This document shows positions 9,106-17,754 of a stretch of 50,571 nucleotides of DNA, piece by piece. Source of the stretch: Firmicutes bacterium ADurb.Bin080. GTDB taxonomy: Bacteria > Bacillota > Clostridia > Christensenellales > DTU072. Below the pieces are notes generated by a model that was not told the origin of the DNA, ran no database searches, and saw only the letters and a program-made list of their open reading frames with translations. Each line of letters opens with the position of its first letter. The first letter of the stretch is position 1. Made by a program: the position numbers and the translations under genes. The stretch spans positions 1 through 50,571 of the forward strand of contig MWEH01000171.1 in assembly GCA_002070965.1 (NCBI GenBank), written 5' to 3'.

Positions 9106-10020
9106 ATGAAAAAAAGATTTCTAATATCCCTGTCTATTGTCTTGGTGATGACATTTTCGCTGACTCTGCCCTTTGTTTTGATGGGGTGCACAGTAGATCC
9201 TTCACCCAACACGATTAAGGTTATGAGCTACAATATAAAAGTGGTTGATTTTTTTTAAGAAATAGTCGAGTCTGATTCAAGCTATTCAAAAAGAAAAGAA
9301 AGGCTTTCCCTTAGAATTAGCGAGGAAATGCCTGATATACTAGGATTCCAAGAGGCAACCTCAATTCATATGGCTGATATTATGGATTTATACGGGCAAT
9401 ATTATGAAGACATAACTTATTACAGAGAGGGTGGATTTGAAAACCCTATGGAAATAATGTTTGGCGTCAAGCAAGATGAAGCTAGTCCGATATTATACAG
9501 AAAGGATAAGTTTGAGTTGATAGAACACGGGTGCTATTGGTTGTCCGATACTCCTGATGTGGTTGGGAGCAACACTTGGGGAGCTGAGCATGTTAGAATA
9601 TGTACTTGGGCAAGATTGAAAATAATTGAGACCGGTGTGGAGTTTGTATACTATAATACTCACTTGAATTGGGGAGAAGCTCAGTACAAAGCAACAGTTT
9701 TATTAAGAGAATTAATGCCTGTAGATGTCCCATATTTTATCACGGGGGATTTCAATTTAAGACCCGACTCCTCGAACTATGCCCTATGGGCAGAATTTAT
9801 GACCGATACTAGGAGTTCCCCAATTAATATGGCGGAGACTCCTACTAGCAACGGTTTTGATGCTCCGGACAACGATTCGATTATTGACTATTGTTTTGTA
9901 GATAAAGAGAATTTTGCGTTAATCTCGCACAAAGTGTTAAATGATGATATAGCGAGGTTTGGTGAAGGTAAATTTGCCTCTGACCACTTCGCGGTAGTTG
10001 TAGAGTTTGAGATTATTTAA
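9106..10020 (+). pseudogene. Endonuclease/exonuclease/phosphatase-family lipoprotein interrupted by an in-frame stop
   Basis: From an ATG at 9106 a lipoprotein signal peptide can be read (lipobox LMGC, Cys28), then the start of an EEP domain (VMSYNIK). A TAA at 9256-9258, straight after a run of eight T, ends translation at residue 50. The same frame continues without further stops to 10020 and carries the rest of the EEP fold: GFQEA (metal-binding Glu), YYNTHLNWG, ITGDFNLRPDS and SDHFAVVVEFE. Family members are Mg-dependent nucleases or phosphodiesterases, and the secreted lipoprotein form would act outside the membrane. One substitution explains the break; a base gained or lost in the T run would not restore the frame. 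A fragment from an internal ATG at 9328 would lack the first strand. Sequencing error is possible. Confidence 0.75.
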
Positions 10021-10053
10021 AGACTATATGTTTTTTGCATAGAAAAGAATGAC

Positions 10054-10081
10054 AAAAGCCCTCGCATATGGAGGGCTTTTT
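10054..10081. terminator. Bidirectional terminator between convergent genes
   Basis: A perfect 10-bp stem (10054-10063 with 10071-10080, AAAAGCCCTC arm) with a 7-base loop has T tracts on both strands. It lies 33 bp after the plus-strand pseudogene and 20 bp from the end of the minus-strand ABC gene, so it can serve both. Confidence 0.88.
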
Positions 10082-10101
10082 GATGTAAAAGATGTTGGGC
10101 T

Positions 10102-12705
10102 TTATTCTGTTCGAAGGGCCGTAGCAGGGTCTCGGTTCGCTGCGATTCTGGATGGAATAAACCCGGCCATCAGACTTAGAGTGGTGCTTATTCCAAGCAT
10201 CATCACAACATGCCACCATTCCATCTTGATCAGATTCTGAACATCGAGGAAATTATACAAAATGGCATTGACAGGCAGAATTATAAGGAATGCAATTAAT
10301 GCGCCAATCAGACCGGACAAGAAGCCTATTAGAGAAGACTCGGCATTAAACACGTTGGAAATATCCATTTTTCTTGCGCCTAAGCTTCTTAGTACTCCGA
10401 TTTCCTTTCTTCTTTCGAGTACGGATGTGTAGATGATAATCGCTATCATAATTGAGGAGACAACAAGAGATATGGCTGAAAACCCAACAAGAACGGCTGT
10501 GATGGTTTGAGTTAATGTCTCCACATACCCCATGACTAAATCAAGTTGATCAAAATATTTAATCTTGTCTTCGTTTTCATCGGCATATCTGTCAATAAAT
10601 GCTACCAGTTTATCTTTGTCTTCAAATGAGTTCGAATACAACTGAATCGATTTTGGATTAGAGGTATCAATCATACCCATTGATTTTAAGAGGGCCGCTT
10701 TTTGCCCCGCTGATAAAGCTGCGCCAGTTACTATATTGGTATCAGAAGCTTGTTGTGCTATAACTGCTGGGTGATTTGTAGCTCTTTCTATCATAAGGTC
10801 ATTGAGTTCAGGCATGTAACCAATCATTCCGTTAATAGAGGTAACATTTGCTCCTTGCTTAGGCCTAAGCACACCAACCACTTTTACAGATATAGTGTTG
10901 TCTCTCCCTTCAAAATCCTGACCTTCGACAAAATCAACGGTCTTAGCTGTCTTTGGCCTTACATCCCACACCGGGTCTGTTTCGGGATTATCATCATGAT
11001 CAGATAAATAATAGTAATCAGCTGGTGTAGCAAGCTTATACTCTACACCTAATAGTTGTTCAGCTGTGAAAGTGGAATTTGAAAAAGAATCATCTTGTCC
11101 AAGGAATGCTCCTGCAATTTCATCCTCGCCCTTTACCCCAAGAGCAAATAAGGCGTAATCGTCTATTTCATTGCGTTCATTGACTACGATTACTACTTCA
11201 TCTGCAGCTGTTGGCCACTTTGAATTACTTCCCACCAAATCATATTGTTTTTGCAAAAGCTGTGGATTATCCATCATTTCATCCCAAACCAAAATCATAT
11301 TAGCATACGGACGGACAACAGAAATCATTGAAGTGGGGATTCCCATGCTAGGAAGCAGAGATTCCATACTATCGAGAAAAGGATTGGTTTTCATATATTC
11401 TTCTGCCTCGACGTAGTTGCAGTACACATTGAGCTGAGTTCCGTAATTATACTTAACGTACCCGAATTCCTTTAGTTCTTCCTTGTGTGCCTCAATATAT
11501 TCCTTTATAGCGGGTAAATCATTTTGAGAAAAGAATTCAGCTCCGTTATTTATTATTTGATCAAAAAGATTACCGACAACTTTCTTTGTGTATATAGTCT
11601 CGGTGTCAGGGTATTTTTCCCTGTCACTTGTTTCATTCATTAGAATTTGGACCAGTGAAGAAAAATTTACAATGTTTGCCTCGATGTTGATTGGAAACTG
11701 TGAAAGGGAGTTTTCCTCTAGTTTTTTAATGTATGCGCTTGCCCCAGCACTAAGAGATAGTATAAGGATGATTCCGATAATACCTATGCTGCTAGCAACG
11801 GAGGTAATAATAGTTCTTCCCTTTTTATTGAGAAGGTTTCTAAAGCTGAGTGTGATAGCAGTTCCAAAACTCATTGAAGTTTTTTCGCCGGCTTTCTTTT
11901 TATTCTTTACAAGTATTCTTGCTTTATCGATCATCCTTTGAGTTTTGCTAGGTGTCCTTCCTCTTTTGTTTAATTTTAATTCGGGTTCAACCCTTAATTC
12001 GGGACAATCATCTATCTCGACACAAGAATCAAAAGGCTTGGAGTCTTCGACGACAAGGCCATCAACTAGTCGTACAATACGTGTGCTGTATTTTTCTGCA
12101 AGATCACCATTATGTGTAACCATAATAACGAGCCGGTCATTTGCTACTTCTTTTAAGAGATCGAGTATCTGGATCCCTGACTCGCTGTCAAGAGCTCCAG
12201 TTGGTTCATCGGCAAGGATTACTTCCGGTTCATTAACTAATGCGCGGGCGATGGCCACTCTTTGCATTTGGCCCCCGGAAAGTTGATTAGGTCTTTTATT
12301 AGCCTTGTCGGAAAGGCCGACTTTTTGAAGAACAGACAGAGCTCTTTTTTTCCTGGATGACGGATCAACTCCGGCTATGGTGAGAGCCATCTCAACGTTT
12401 TTCAGCACCGAAAGGTGAGGTATCAGATTGTATGACTGGAAAACGAAGCCAATCTTTTTGTTTCTATAGTTATTCCAATCGCTTTCTCTAAACTCTTTAG
12501 TAGATAAATTTTCGATTACCAAGTCACCATCCGTATAGCGGTCAAGTCCCCCAATGATGTTTAATAGTGTTGTTTTTCCGCAGCCGGAGGGGCCAAGTAT
12601 GGATACGAATTCGTTTCTTCTGAATTCTACATTTACTCCTCGAAGAGCTTCCACCTTATCAATATCTTTTCCGTAAACTTTAGTAATATTAGTCAGTTTT
12701 AACAT
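10102..12705 (-). CDS. ABC transporter with fused ATPase and FtsX/MacB-type permease
   Basis: An 867-residue membrane protein. The N-terminal ~225 residues are a MacB/LolD-type ATPase with Walker A GPSGCGKT, signature LSGGQMQR and Walker [13 protein letters not shown]. After a basic linker (~residues 260-300) a first membrane helix near 320 is followed by a long extracytoplasmic region of ~430 residues. Three C-terminal helices form an FtsX domain ([26 protein letters not shown]). MacB-type proteins do not usually transport across the membrane but transmit force to export or signal. In Gram-positives such fusions are linked to peptide export or resistance. Start chosen: ATG at 12705 behind AAAGGGG; an upstream extension to 12798 lacks a ribosome site and family similarity. 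It is transcribed alone. Confidence 0.9.
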   Translation of the reverse strand: MLKLTNITKVYGKDIDKVEALRGVNVEFRRNEFVSILGPSGCGKTTLLNIIGGLDRYTDGDLVIENLSTKEFRESDWNNYRNKKIGFVFQSYNLIPHLSVLKNVEMALTIAGVDPSSRKKRALSVLQKVGLSDKANKRPNQLSGGQMQRVAIARALVNEPEVILADEPTGALDSESGIQILDLLKEVANDRLVIMVTHNGDLAEKYSTRIVRLVDGLVVEDSKPFDSCVEIDDCPELRVEPELKLNKRGRTPSKTQRMIDKARILVKNKKKAGEKTSMSFGTAITLSFRNLLNKKGRTIITSVASSIGIIGIILILSLSAGASAYIKKLEENSLSQFPINIEANIVNFSSLVQILMNETSDREKYPDTETIYTKKVVGNLFDQIINNGAEFFSQNDLPAIKEYIEAHKEELKEFGYVKYNYGTQLNVYCNYVEAEEYMKTNPFLDSMESLLPSMGIPTSMISVVRPYANMILVWDEMMDNPQLLQKQYDLVGSNSKWPTAADEVVIVVNERNEIDDYALFALGVKGEDEIAGAFLGQDDSFSNSTFTAEQLLGVEYKLATPADYYYLSDHDDNPETDPVWDVRPKTAKTVDFVEGQDFEGRDNTISVKVVGVLRPKQGANVTSINGMIGYMPELNDLMIERATNHPAVIAQQASDTNIVTGAALSAGQKAALLKSMGMIDTSNPKSIQLYSNSFEDKDKLVAFIDRYADENEDKIKYFDQLDLVMGYVETLTQTITAVLVGFSAISLVVSSIMIAIIIYTSVLERRKEIGVLRSLGARKMDISNVFNAESSLIGFLSGLIGALIAFLIILPVNAILYNFLDVQNLIKMEWWHVVMMLGISTTLSLMAGFIPSRIAANRDPATALRTE

Positions 12706-12800
12706 TTTTCCCCTTTCAAAAGACCTTGTCTTTTTCCCTTTATAGTATATGCCTTGAGAACAATCGGAAACGGAAAATTCCCAATTGACCTCTTGCAAAT

Positions 12801-12827
12801 ATTATCACATACTTTATATACGCGCAA
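12801..12827 (-). promoter_or_regulatory. Candidate promoter of the MacB-like ABC gene
   Basis: On the minus strand an extended -10, TGTGATAAT, has its hexamer at 12806-12801. TTGCGC lies 15 bp upstream as a poor -35. A second TATAAA occurs closer to the gene, so the exact site is uncertain. Confidence 0.3.
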
Positions 12828-12859
12828 TTATATATAACAAATTGAAAAAATAAGGGTTA

Positions 12860-12967
12860 TTCGAAAAAGATAAATGACATAGACTTTTGAAAAGAATAAT
12901 TCGTCAGCATAATTTCGAAAATGATATATGACATAGACTTTAGGAAAGAATAATTTGTCAGCATAAT
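12860..12967. repeat. 54-bp tandem direct repeat (2 copies) in an intergenic region
   Basis: Copies at 12860-12913 and 12914-12967 begin with TTCGAAAA and share the cores ATGACATAGACTT and GTCAGCATAAT. Identity is roughly 88%. The repeat lies between the two divergent promoter candidates. Confidence 0.85.
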
Positions 12968-13028
12968 TCGGAATAATACTGAAAAAAGTAATCATTTTTT
13001 TAAATTTGTCTAATTATTCTAATGTTTT

Positions 13029-13037
13029 TGTGATAAT
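13029..13037 (+). promoter_or_regulatory. Candidate extended -10 promoter of the DUF2804 gene
   Basis: TGTGATAAT at 13029-13037 lies 37 bp before the start codon. A TTGTCT at 13006-13011 is 20 bp upstream, too far for a standard -35, but an extended -10 can work without one. Confidence 0.4.
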
Positions 13038-13074
13038 ATGAGAATAGGATTTTTTTGTATTTAGGAGGGGAAAT

Positions 13075-14103
13075 ATGAATAGGCAAAATGAAATAACACA
13101 GGTTACTAAACTAGTTAATGAAGAAGGAAATTTAACTAATCCCGGTTGGTGTAGGCATAATTTGTTTGAATACAACAGAGAGGATATAAAAGCCCCGATG
13201 TGGCGGGCCAAAGAATGGGATTTCTATCAAGTCTCGGATGGAGAGTGGGTAGTTCAGTTAAATTTTGCGAATATTTCTATAGCTTCTTTTGCAAGCGCCG
13301 ATATTTTTAATCTTAAAACGGGAGAAAAACACTCCTGTATGGGACTTGGTTTTTTTACCAAGAAAAAATATCAAATGCCTAGAAATGGGGAACAACCATA
13401 TGTTTTAGACTATGAGATTGGTGGGGCTCATATCAAATATGAGGTTACTGAAACCCAAAGGAAATTATATTACAAAGGTGTCTCTAAAGGTAAAGATCTC
13501 GAAGTAAACATAGTTGCAGAAAATAATCTTAAAAATGAGTCGATTACTATAGCTACTCCTTTTAAATTATCGGGAAGATTTTTTTATACCCAAAAAATTA
13601 ACTGCATGCCAGCCAAAGGAACTGCGACTGTAGGTGATTTGAAGGTGGAATTTGAAAAGAATGCTTTCTTGGTTCTTGACTGGGGGCGTGGAGTATGGCC
13701 ACATGACAATTTCTGGTATTGGGGGAATGGCTCAACATACATAAATGGTAAACTCTTTGGATTTGAAATCACCTGGGGAATTGGCGAAGAGGATGCTGCT
13801 ACTGAAACCTGTGTGTTTTACGATGGTAAAGCCCATAAAATAGGTGCGGTTGATGTAGATGAGTGCCCCAAAACAAAGGGTTGGATGAAACCCTGGGTAT
13901 TTAAGTCGGATGATGGTAAATTTGATCTCACTATGACACCTTTCTACGATAATTTTACCGAGACAAAGGTGTTGAATTTATTGAAAATGTCCTGTCACCA
14001 GGTTCATGGGTATTATAACGGGACTGTAACCTTAGATGATGGTACAATACTTGAGATAAAGGATATGTATGCTTTCTGCGAATACGTGGAAAATCTTTGG
14101 TAA
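13075..14103 (+). CDS. DUF2804 domain-containing protein
   Basis: A 342-residue soluble protein matching the DUF2804 family along its whole length. Visible hallmarks are the N-terminal NPGWCRHNLFEYN and KEWDFYQV stretches, the central LDWGRGVWPHDNFWYWG motif around residue 200 (the most conserved family segment), and the C-terminal HQVHGYYNGTV. No signal peptide or membrane segment is seen. The family is predicted to have a lipocalin/AttH-like beta-sandwich fold and has no established function. A strong AGGAGGGG site precedes the ATG. The next gene, 106 bp downstream on the same strand, is a GPH sugar transporter. The pairing suggests a link to an imported carbohydrate or lipid, but that is inference. 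Confidence 0.85.
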   Translation: MNRQNEITQVTKLVNEEGNLTNPGWCRHNLFEYNREDIKAPMWRAKEWDFYQVSDGEWVVQLNFANISIASFASADIFNLKTGEKHSCMGLGFFTKKKYQMPRNGEQPYVLDYEIGGAHIKYEVTETQRKLYYKGVSKGKDLEVNIVAENNLKNESITIATPFKLSGRFFYTQKINCMPAKGTATVGDLKVEFEKNAFLVLDWGRGVWPHDNFWYWGNGSTYINGKLFGFEITWGIGEEDAATETCVFYDGKAHKIGAVDVDECPKTKGWMKPWVFKSDDGKFDLTMTPFYDNFTETKVLNLLKMSCHQVHGYYNGTVTLDDGTILEIKDMYAFCEYVENLW

Positions 14104-14209
14104 TAATTTGATTATTAATTTTTGAAGGTTTTTGCTTTATTCACTAGATGGGATTCAAGGTGAAAGCCATCTCTTTAGAACAAACTATTGAAAAAGGGAG
14201 TAAGAGGTA

Positions 14210-15718
14210 ATGGGGGACAATCAGTTAAAAAGAAAGCCAATTTTGTCGGTAGGATCGGCTTGGATTTATGCTATTGGTATTTTTGGGATACAGAGTGTAA
14301 TAGGATTTGTAAATAGTTTTCAGTCAGAGTATTATTCGGCGATGTACGGAAATCTGCTTGGAGGGGCTTCAAGCTTGATGGTTATAGCCGCAATAATATT
14401 GGGAGCCAAGGTTATAAGCTCTCTCGCAGATTTTTTTATTGGCAGCATAATTGACAAATCGAAATTCAAGAGTGGAAAAATGAGACCCTGGATTTTGATC
14501 TCGCTAATTCCTTTTGTAACAATAACTATGATAATGTTTGTCAAAATCCCTTTTACGTCTCGCGTTGGAGCATATATTTACATAGCATTTGTTACGGTAT
14601 TATGGAATGCTTTAATGAGTTTCTCAGATATTCCTTCACAGGGAATGCTTGCTAGATTATCCCCAGACGCAGGGGAGAGAAATATGGCTGCAGGGTTATC
14701 AAACCTAATGAAAGCAGTAGGACTTGCTTTGCCCGGAGTTTTTTCGTCCATTGTGTGCGTTCTTACAGGGGCAGGAACTATGACGCAAAAGGAGTATTAC
14801 ATCACAGTAGGCTTGATGTGTGGTTTTGCCATTGTACTTGGGGGGATGATTTTTGTTTTTAATAGAGAGAAGTACGAAAATCAAGGGGAGAACAAGGTTT
14901 CTTTTAAAGAACTGAAAAAAGAACTAAAAGAGAATAAAATGATAATAATTGTCTTTATATCATATATTCTTGGTTTTGCAAGGAATATTGCTATGGGGAT
15001 AGCCGTTCAAGCCCATACTGTTCTTCTTAGAGAGGGGTTAAACCTGTCGTTTTTAGGAATGGGTACAGTATATGGAAGTTCAATATCATGGCTTTTCGGG
15101 ACAACTGCCGCGGTACCTTCTACAATATTACTTATTTTAATTCCAACGATTACCAAAAAATTAGGGGAAAAGAAGGCATTTTTCATATTTGGATTATACG
15201 GATTCATTGTTAGTACAATAGCGTTTCTGCTATATGCACTTGGCGGGCCTCCCTTCAGGACAGTTGTGGCTATTTTGATTTATGAGTTTTTTATTGGCTT
15301 CATGTATGCCACTCATTCATATATTCCCTTGGTTATGACAAGCGATATAGTAGACTACAGGGAGTGGCAAACGGGAAAGAGAAAGGAGGGGACTCAATTC
15401 AGTATACTTTCCTTGTCGATAAAACTCTCCAATGCTCTTTCAGTTGCTGTAGGTATTTTCCTCTGCGGTGCCTTAGGATATAATTCGGAGGCATATACTG
15501 CGGCAATTAATGCAGGTCAAAACATGGCAGAAGTAATCCCAAATAGTACTCAGACAGGAATCTTTGCAATTTTTGTTCTGATGCCGGGAATTTGTAACTT
15601 CCTAGCATTTATCCCGATGCTATGGTATAAAATTGATGAAAAGACCAAGAAAGTGATGAGGGAAGAACTTCAGAAGAGAAGAGAGGAAAGACTAGTTAGC
15701 CCAATTTCTGAGAGTTAA
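14210..15718 (+). CDS. GPH-family MFS transporter (second copy)
   Basis: A 502-residue inner-membrane symporter of the same GPH/MelB family as the gene at 1122, but clearly divergent. It has about 12 helices, the cytoplasmic loop SLADFFIGSIIDKSKF between TM2 and TM3, and the SDIVDYREWQTGKRKEG loop near TM10. The ATG follows GGGAGTAAGAGG. It follows a DUF2804 gene and ends at a strong bidirectional terminator. It probably imports a glycoside, pentoside or hexuronide with a cation; the substrate is not deducible. It lacks the hydrophilic N-terminal extension of the first copy. Confidence 0.88.
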   Translation: MGDNQLKRKPILSVGSAWIYAIGIFGIQSVIGFVNSFQSEYYSAMYGNLLGGASSLMVIAAIILGAKVISSLADFFIGSIIDKSKFKSGKMRPWILISLIPFVTITMIMFVKIPFTSRVGAYIYIAFVTVLWNALMSFSDIPSQGMLARLSPDAGERNMAAGLSNLMKAVGLALPGVFSSIVCVLTGAGTMTQKEYYITVGLMCGFAIVLGGMIFVFNREKYENQGENKVSFKELKKELKENKMIIIVFISYILGFARNIAMGIAVQAHTVLLREGLNLSFLGMGTVYGSSISWLFGTTAAVPSTILLILIPTITKKLGEKKAFFIFGLYGFIVSTIAFLLYALGGPPFRTVVAILIYEFFIGFMYATHSYIPLVMTSDIVDYREWQTGKRKEGTQFSILSLSIKLSNALSVAVGIFLCGALGYNSEAYTAAINAGQNMAEVIPNSTQTGIFAIFVLMPGICNFLAFIPMLWYKIDEKTKKVMREELQKRREERLVSPISES

Positions 15719-15754
15719 TAATATTTTTTCTAGAACAATTGTAAATAATATAAA

Positions 15755-15781
15755 AAATGCCCGCAGGTAAGCGGGCATTTG
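15755..15781. terminator. Bidirectional terminator
   Basis: A 10-bp stem (15755-15764 with 15771-15780, AAATGCCCGC arm) closes a 6-base loop, with A- and T-rich flanks that give a U tract on the minus strand. It lies between the convergent GPH transporter and the small lipoprotein gene. Confidence 0.85.
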
Positions 15782-15799
15782 TATAATAAAGGGGGATAC

Positions 15800-16543
15800 T
15801 TATGCTGTAGCTAAAATAGTGAGTTGCAGAAATTCGATATGTAACCTTAACCCGGAAATCGTTCCCGCATCATCTTTTGTCGCGGTCATAATGACATAAG
15901 GTTCTCCGCTGTCCTGAATTGTCCCAAGATATATAGCAGTATATTTTCCAGTATATGGAGACTCAAGTTCACGTATCACATAAGGAGCAGTAATATTAAG
16001 CGCATATTCGCCTTCTGGGAGTTGAAATCCCTCGGGTATAGTTCTGTTTTCTCTTAAGGATGCAGCTAGTTCGGCAAGTGCCGGGTCTTCAAAGTTTAAT
16101 CCTACAAGTTCTAAATTGAGAGCAGCCCTAATAAGCTCGAATCCTCCTGCTATGTCATCAGCTGAAAACCCCGGGAATATTCCTGCAGGGTAAACATCAA
16201 AAAACTCATCTAATCCTACCCCAATAACCCCTATTTCGTTGAGATCCATAGTTGAAAGAAGGTTGTTTACCAGAGTAATGGCAGCAGGGCGTATAGACAG
16301 AGTTATTGTTGCCTGGCCATCGGGAGTAAGAACGATTTTACTTTTTTTGTTATCATACACCGCAATAGTTATGGCGTTTGTGAAAGCCATAACATTAACG
16401 GAAGATATTTGTAGCTCGGTTTCCTCGGTTACGAAGTCCGGATTAGGTTCTTCTTCCGCACATCCAGTAAGGATATACATGGAGGAAAGTACCATTGATA
16501 ATAGTATTGTTAAAACCAATAATTTAATAACATTCTTTTTCAT
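15800..16543 (-). CDS. Putative lipoprotein, function unknown
   Basis: A 247-residue protein with a clear lipoprotein signal peptide: basic start, hydrophobic core and lipobox LTGC with Cys28, followed by an acidic EEEP linker. It is therefore predicted to be anchored on the outer face of the membrane. The rest shows no family I recognise; alternating hydrophobic residues in the C-terminal half suggest beta strands. A strong AAGGAGG site precedes the start. It is the second gene of a two-gene unit, 13 bp after the SGNH-hydrolase lipoprotein, and ends at the bidirectional terminator. The pairing suggests joint action at the cell surface. Confidence 0.7.
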   Translation of the reverse strand: MKKNVIKLLVLTILLSMVLSSMYILTGCAEEEPNPDFVTEETELQISSVNVMAFTNAITIAVYDNKKSKIVLTPDGQATITLSIRPAAITLVNNLLSTMDLNEIGVIGVGLDEFFDVYPAGIFPGFSADDIAGGFELIRAALNLELVGLNFEDPALAELAASLRENRTIPEGFQLPEGEYALNITAPYVIRELESPYTGKYTAIYLGTIQDSGEPYVIMTATKDDAGTISGLRLHIEFLQLTILATA

Positions 16544-16556
16544 GGCATCCTCCTTC

Positions 16557-17579
16557 TTAATATGTGGGCGTTAGGCCAGCTGTTAGCCTAAAATAGATTT
16601 CGGTTACTTCATCACATGATTCAGCCTCACCGATTTCATCTGCAGCAGCAGTAAAATCCAAAGCTCCGGGATACAATTTTAACAGCTGTTCATAGCGAAG
16701 CATTTTATACCTAAAGAGAGCTTCTTCCCTGTTTGCAAGACCAAGTTCTTCAAGTTTTTTCTGCATAGTGTCGGCAATAACAGCGTGGCCTTGATTGGAG
16801 GGATGCACCCAGTCGTTATAGAACAAAGCATTTCCCCTTGCGTTATCTGCTACGTAAATGTCATTAAAAGCATTATATACATCAATTATGTGATATGCCC
16901 CTGGATTTTCCTCAAGATATTCATAAACGATAGCATTAAGTCTATCAAGAATATTTTTGGCTAGACCCCTGTAATCGCTTGCCGGGACTCCCATTCCGGT
17001 TAGTTGATCCTTTCTTGCTTGGTTAATAATCATACTTTCGGGGGTAGCGGGGTTGTATAATGTCTGCATAAAAATGACAGCATCAGGATTGTAGCCTTTA
17101 AGCGTTTCAATTATTGTGGCAAAGTCTACAGCTGCAATTGCTAGCAGATTTTCGGCAGTCTGATAGCTGCCATTAGCGGCTTCTACTACCAGCGATCCCA
17201 AATCGTTTTGCAAAAGATCGTTTCCAAGAATGGAAATAGAAATAACGTCTGCATCCATTATATGGGTACGGGTCATTTCAGCTCCCTCATCCTCTCTCTG
17301 AATGTATTCCAGCATTTGTGCTGTCTTATGCCCGGAAACGGCTCTGTTTCTATAGCAATAGTCGTTTCTTTTCCCGATAACTCCGTAGTACCCGTAGTAA
17401 TCTCTCTCACTTATTGGCGAGGGGCCTAATATTCCCTCCCCTATGGAATCCCCTAAAAACACGATTTTTAGTGGCTCAGATTCTTCCTCGGTTTCATTAC
17501 AAGCGGTTAGCAGGGAAACACAAGAGGCAAAAACGGCAAGAGCCAGTAAAACTGAAAGAATTTTAAATAATTTCTTCAT
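16557..17579 (-). CDS. SGNH/GDSL-family hydrolase, lipoprotein
   Basis: A 340-residue predicted lipoprotein (lipobox LTAC, Cys27) with an SGNH hydrolase domain. The block I nucleophile Ser45 is in FLGDSIGEG, block III appears as ISILGNDLL, and the catalytic Asp/His pair is in DWVHPSNQGH near residue 265. Such enzymes are esterases or lipases that often remove acetyl or acyl groups from polysaccharides, at the cell surface here. Its exact substrate is unknown. The start at 17579 (MKKLFK) is preferred over an in-frame ATG at 17591, since the GAGGGG ribosome site lies between them and the lipoprotein signal then begins normally. It is the first gene of a unit with the small lipoprotein at 15800. 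Confidence 0.85.
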   Translation of the reverse strand: MKKLFKILSVLLALAVFASCVSLLTACNETEEESEPLKIVFLGDSIGEGILGPSPISERDYYGYYGVIGKRNDYCYRNRAVSGHKTAQMLEYIQREDEGAEMTRTHIMDADVISISILGNDLLQNDLGSLVVEAANGSYQTAENLLAIAAVDFATIIETLKGYNPDAVIFMQTLYNPATPESMIINQARKDQLTGMGVPASDYRGLAKNILDRLNAIVYEYLEENPGAYHIIDVYNAFNDIYVADNARGNALFYNDWVHPSNQGHAVIADTMQKKLEELGLANREEALFRYKMLRYEQLLKLYPGALDFTAAADEIGEAESCDEVTEIYFRLTAGLTPTY

Positions 17580-17611
17580 ACTACCCCTCATACAAATAAT
17601 ATACTTTTTAT

Positions 17612-17639
17612 GTTATCACTACTGAGGGTTAATTGTAAA
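17612..17639 (-). promoter_or_regulatory. Candidate promoter of the SGNH lipoprotein operon
   Basis: On the minus strand TTTACA (17639-17634) is followed after 16 bp by GATAAC (17617-17612), 33 bp before the start codon. Both hexamers are imperfect. Confidence 0.4.
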
Positions 17640-17754
17640 GATGCATGGGTTTTAAAATATGCTAAAAATGAGAGCAAAGAGTATATAAATGATAGCATCT
17701 ATTCCTGCAATAAAATAAACCTAAACCGTATAAGTTAAGCTGGCATATTTATTT

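Larger units (their letters stand above)
12706..13074. other. Divergent intergenic region with promoters and a repeat
   Basis: This 369-bp AT-rich region separates the minus-strand ABC gene from the plus-strand DUF2804 gene. It contains promoter-like sites facing each way and a 54-bp direct repeat (all listed separately). No open frame of note was seen. Confidence 0.7.

Noticed and set aside
9241-9262. Programmed frameshift on the T8 run in the EEP gene
   Set aside because: The downstream part is in the same frame as the start, and either direction of slippage meets a stop within a few codons.
12706-12798. N-terminal extension of the MacB-like ABC protein
   Set aside because: The extra 31 codons lack a ribosome site and family similarity, while ATG 12705 has a good one.
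14101-14123. Terminator after the DUF2804 gene
   Set aside because: A TAATAAT/ATTATTA hairpin with T tail exists but is all A-T and overlaps the stop codon; too weak to call.
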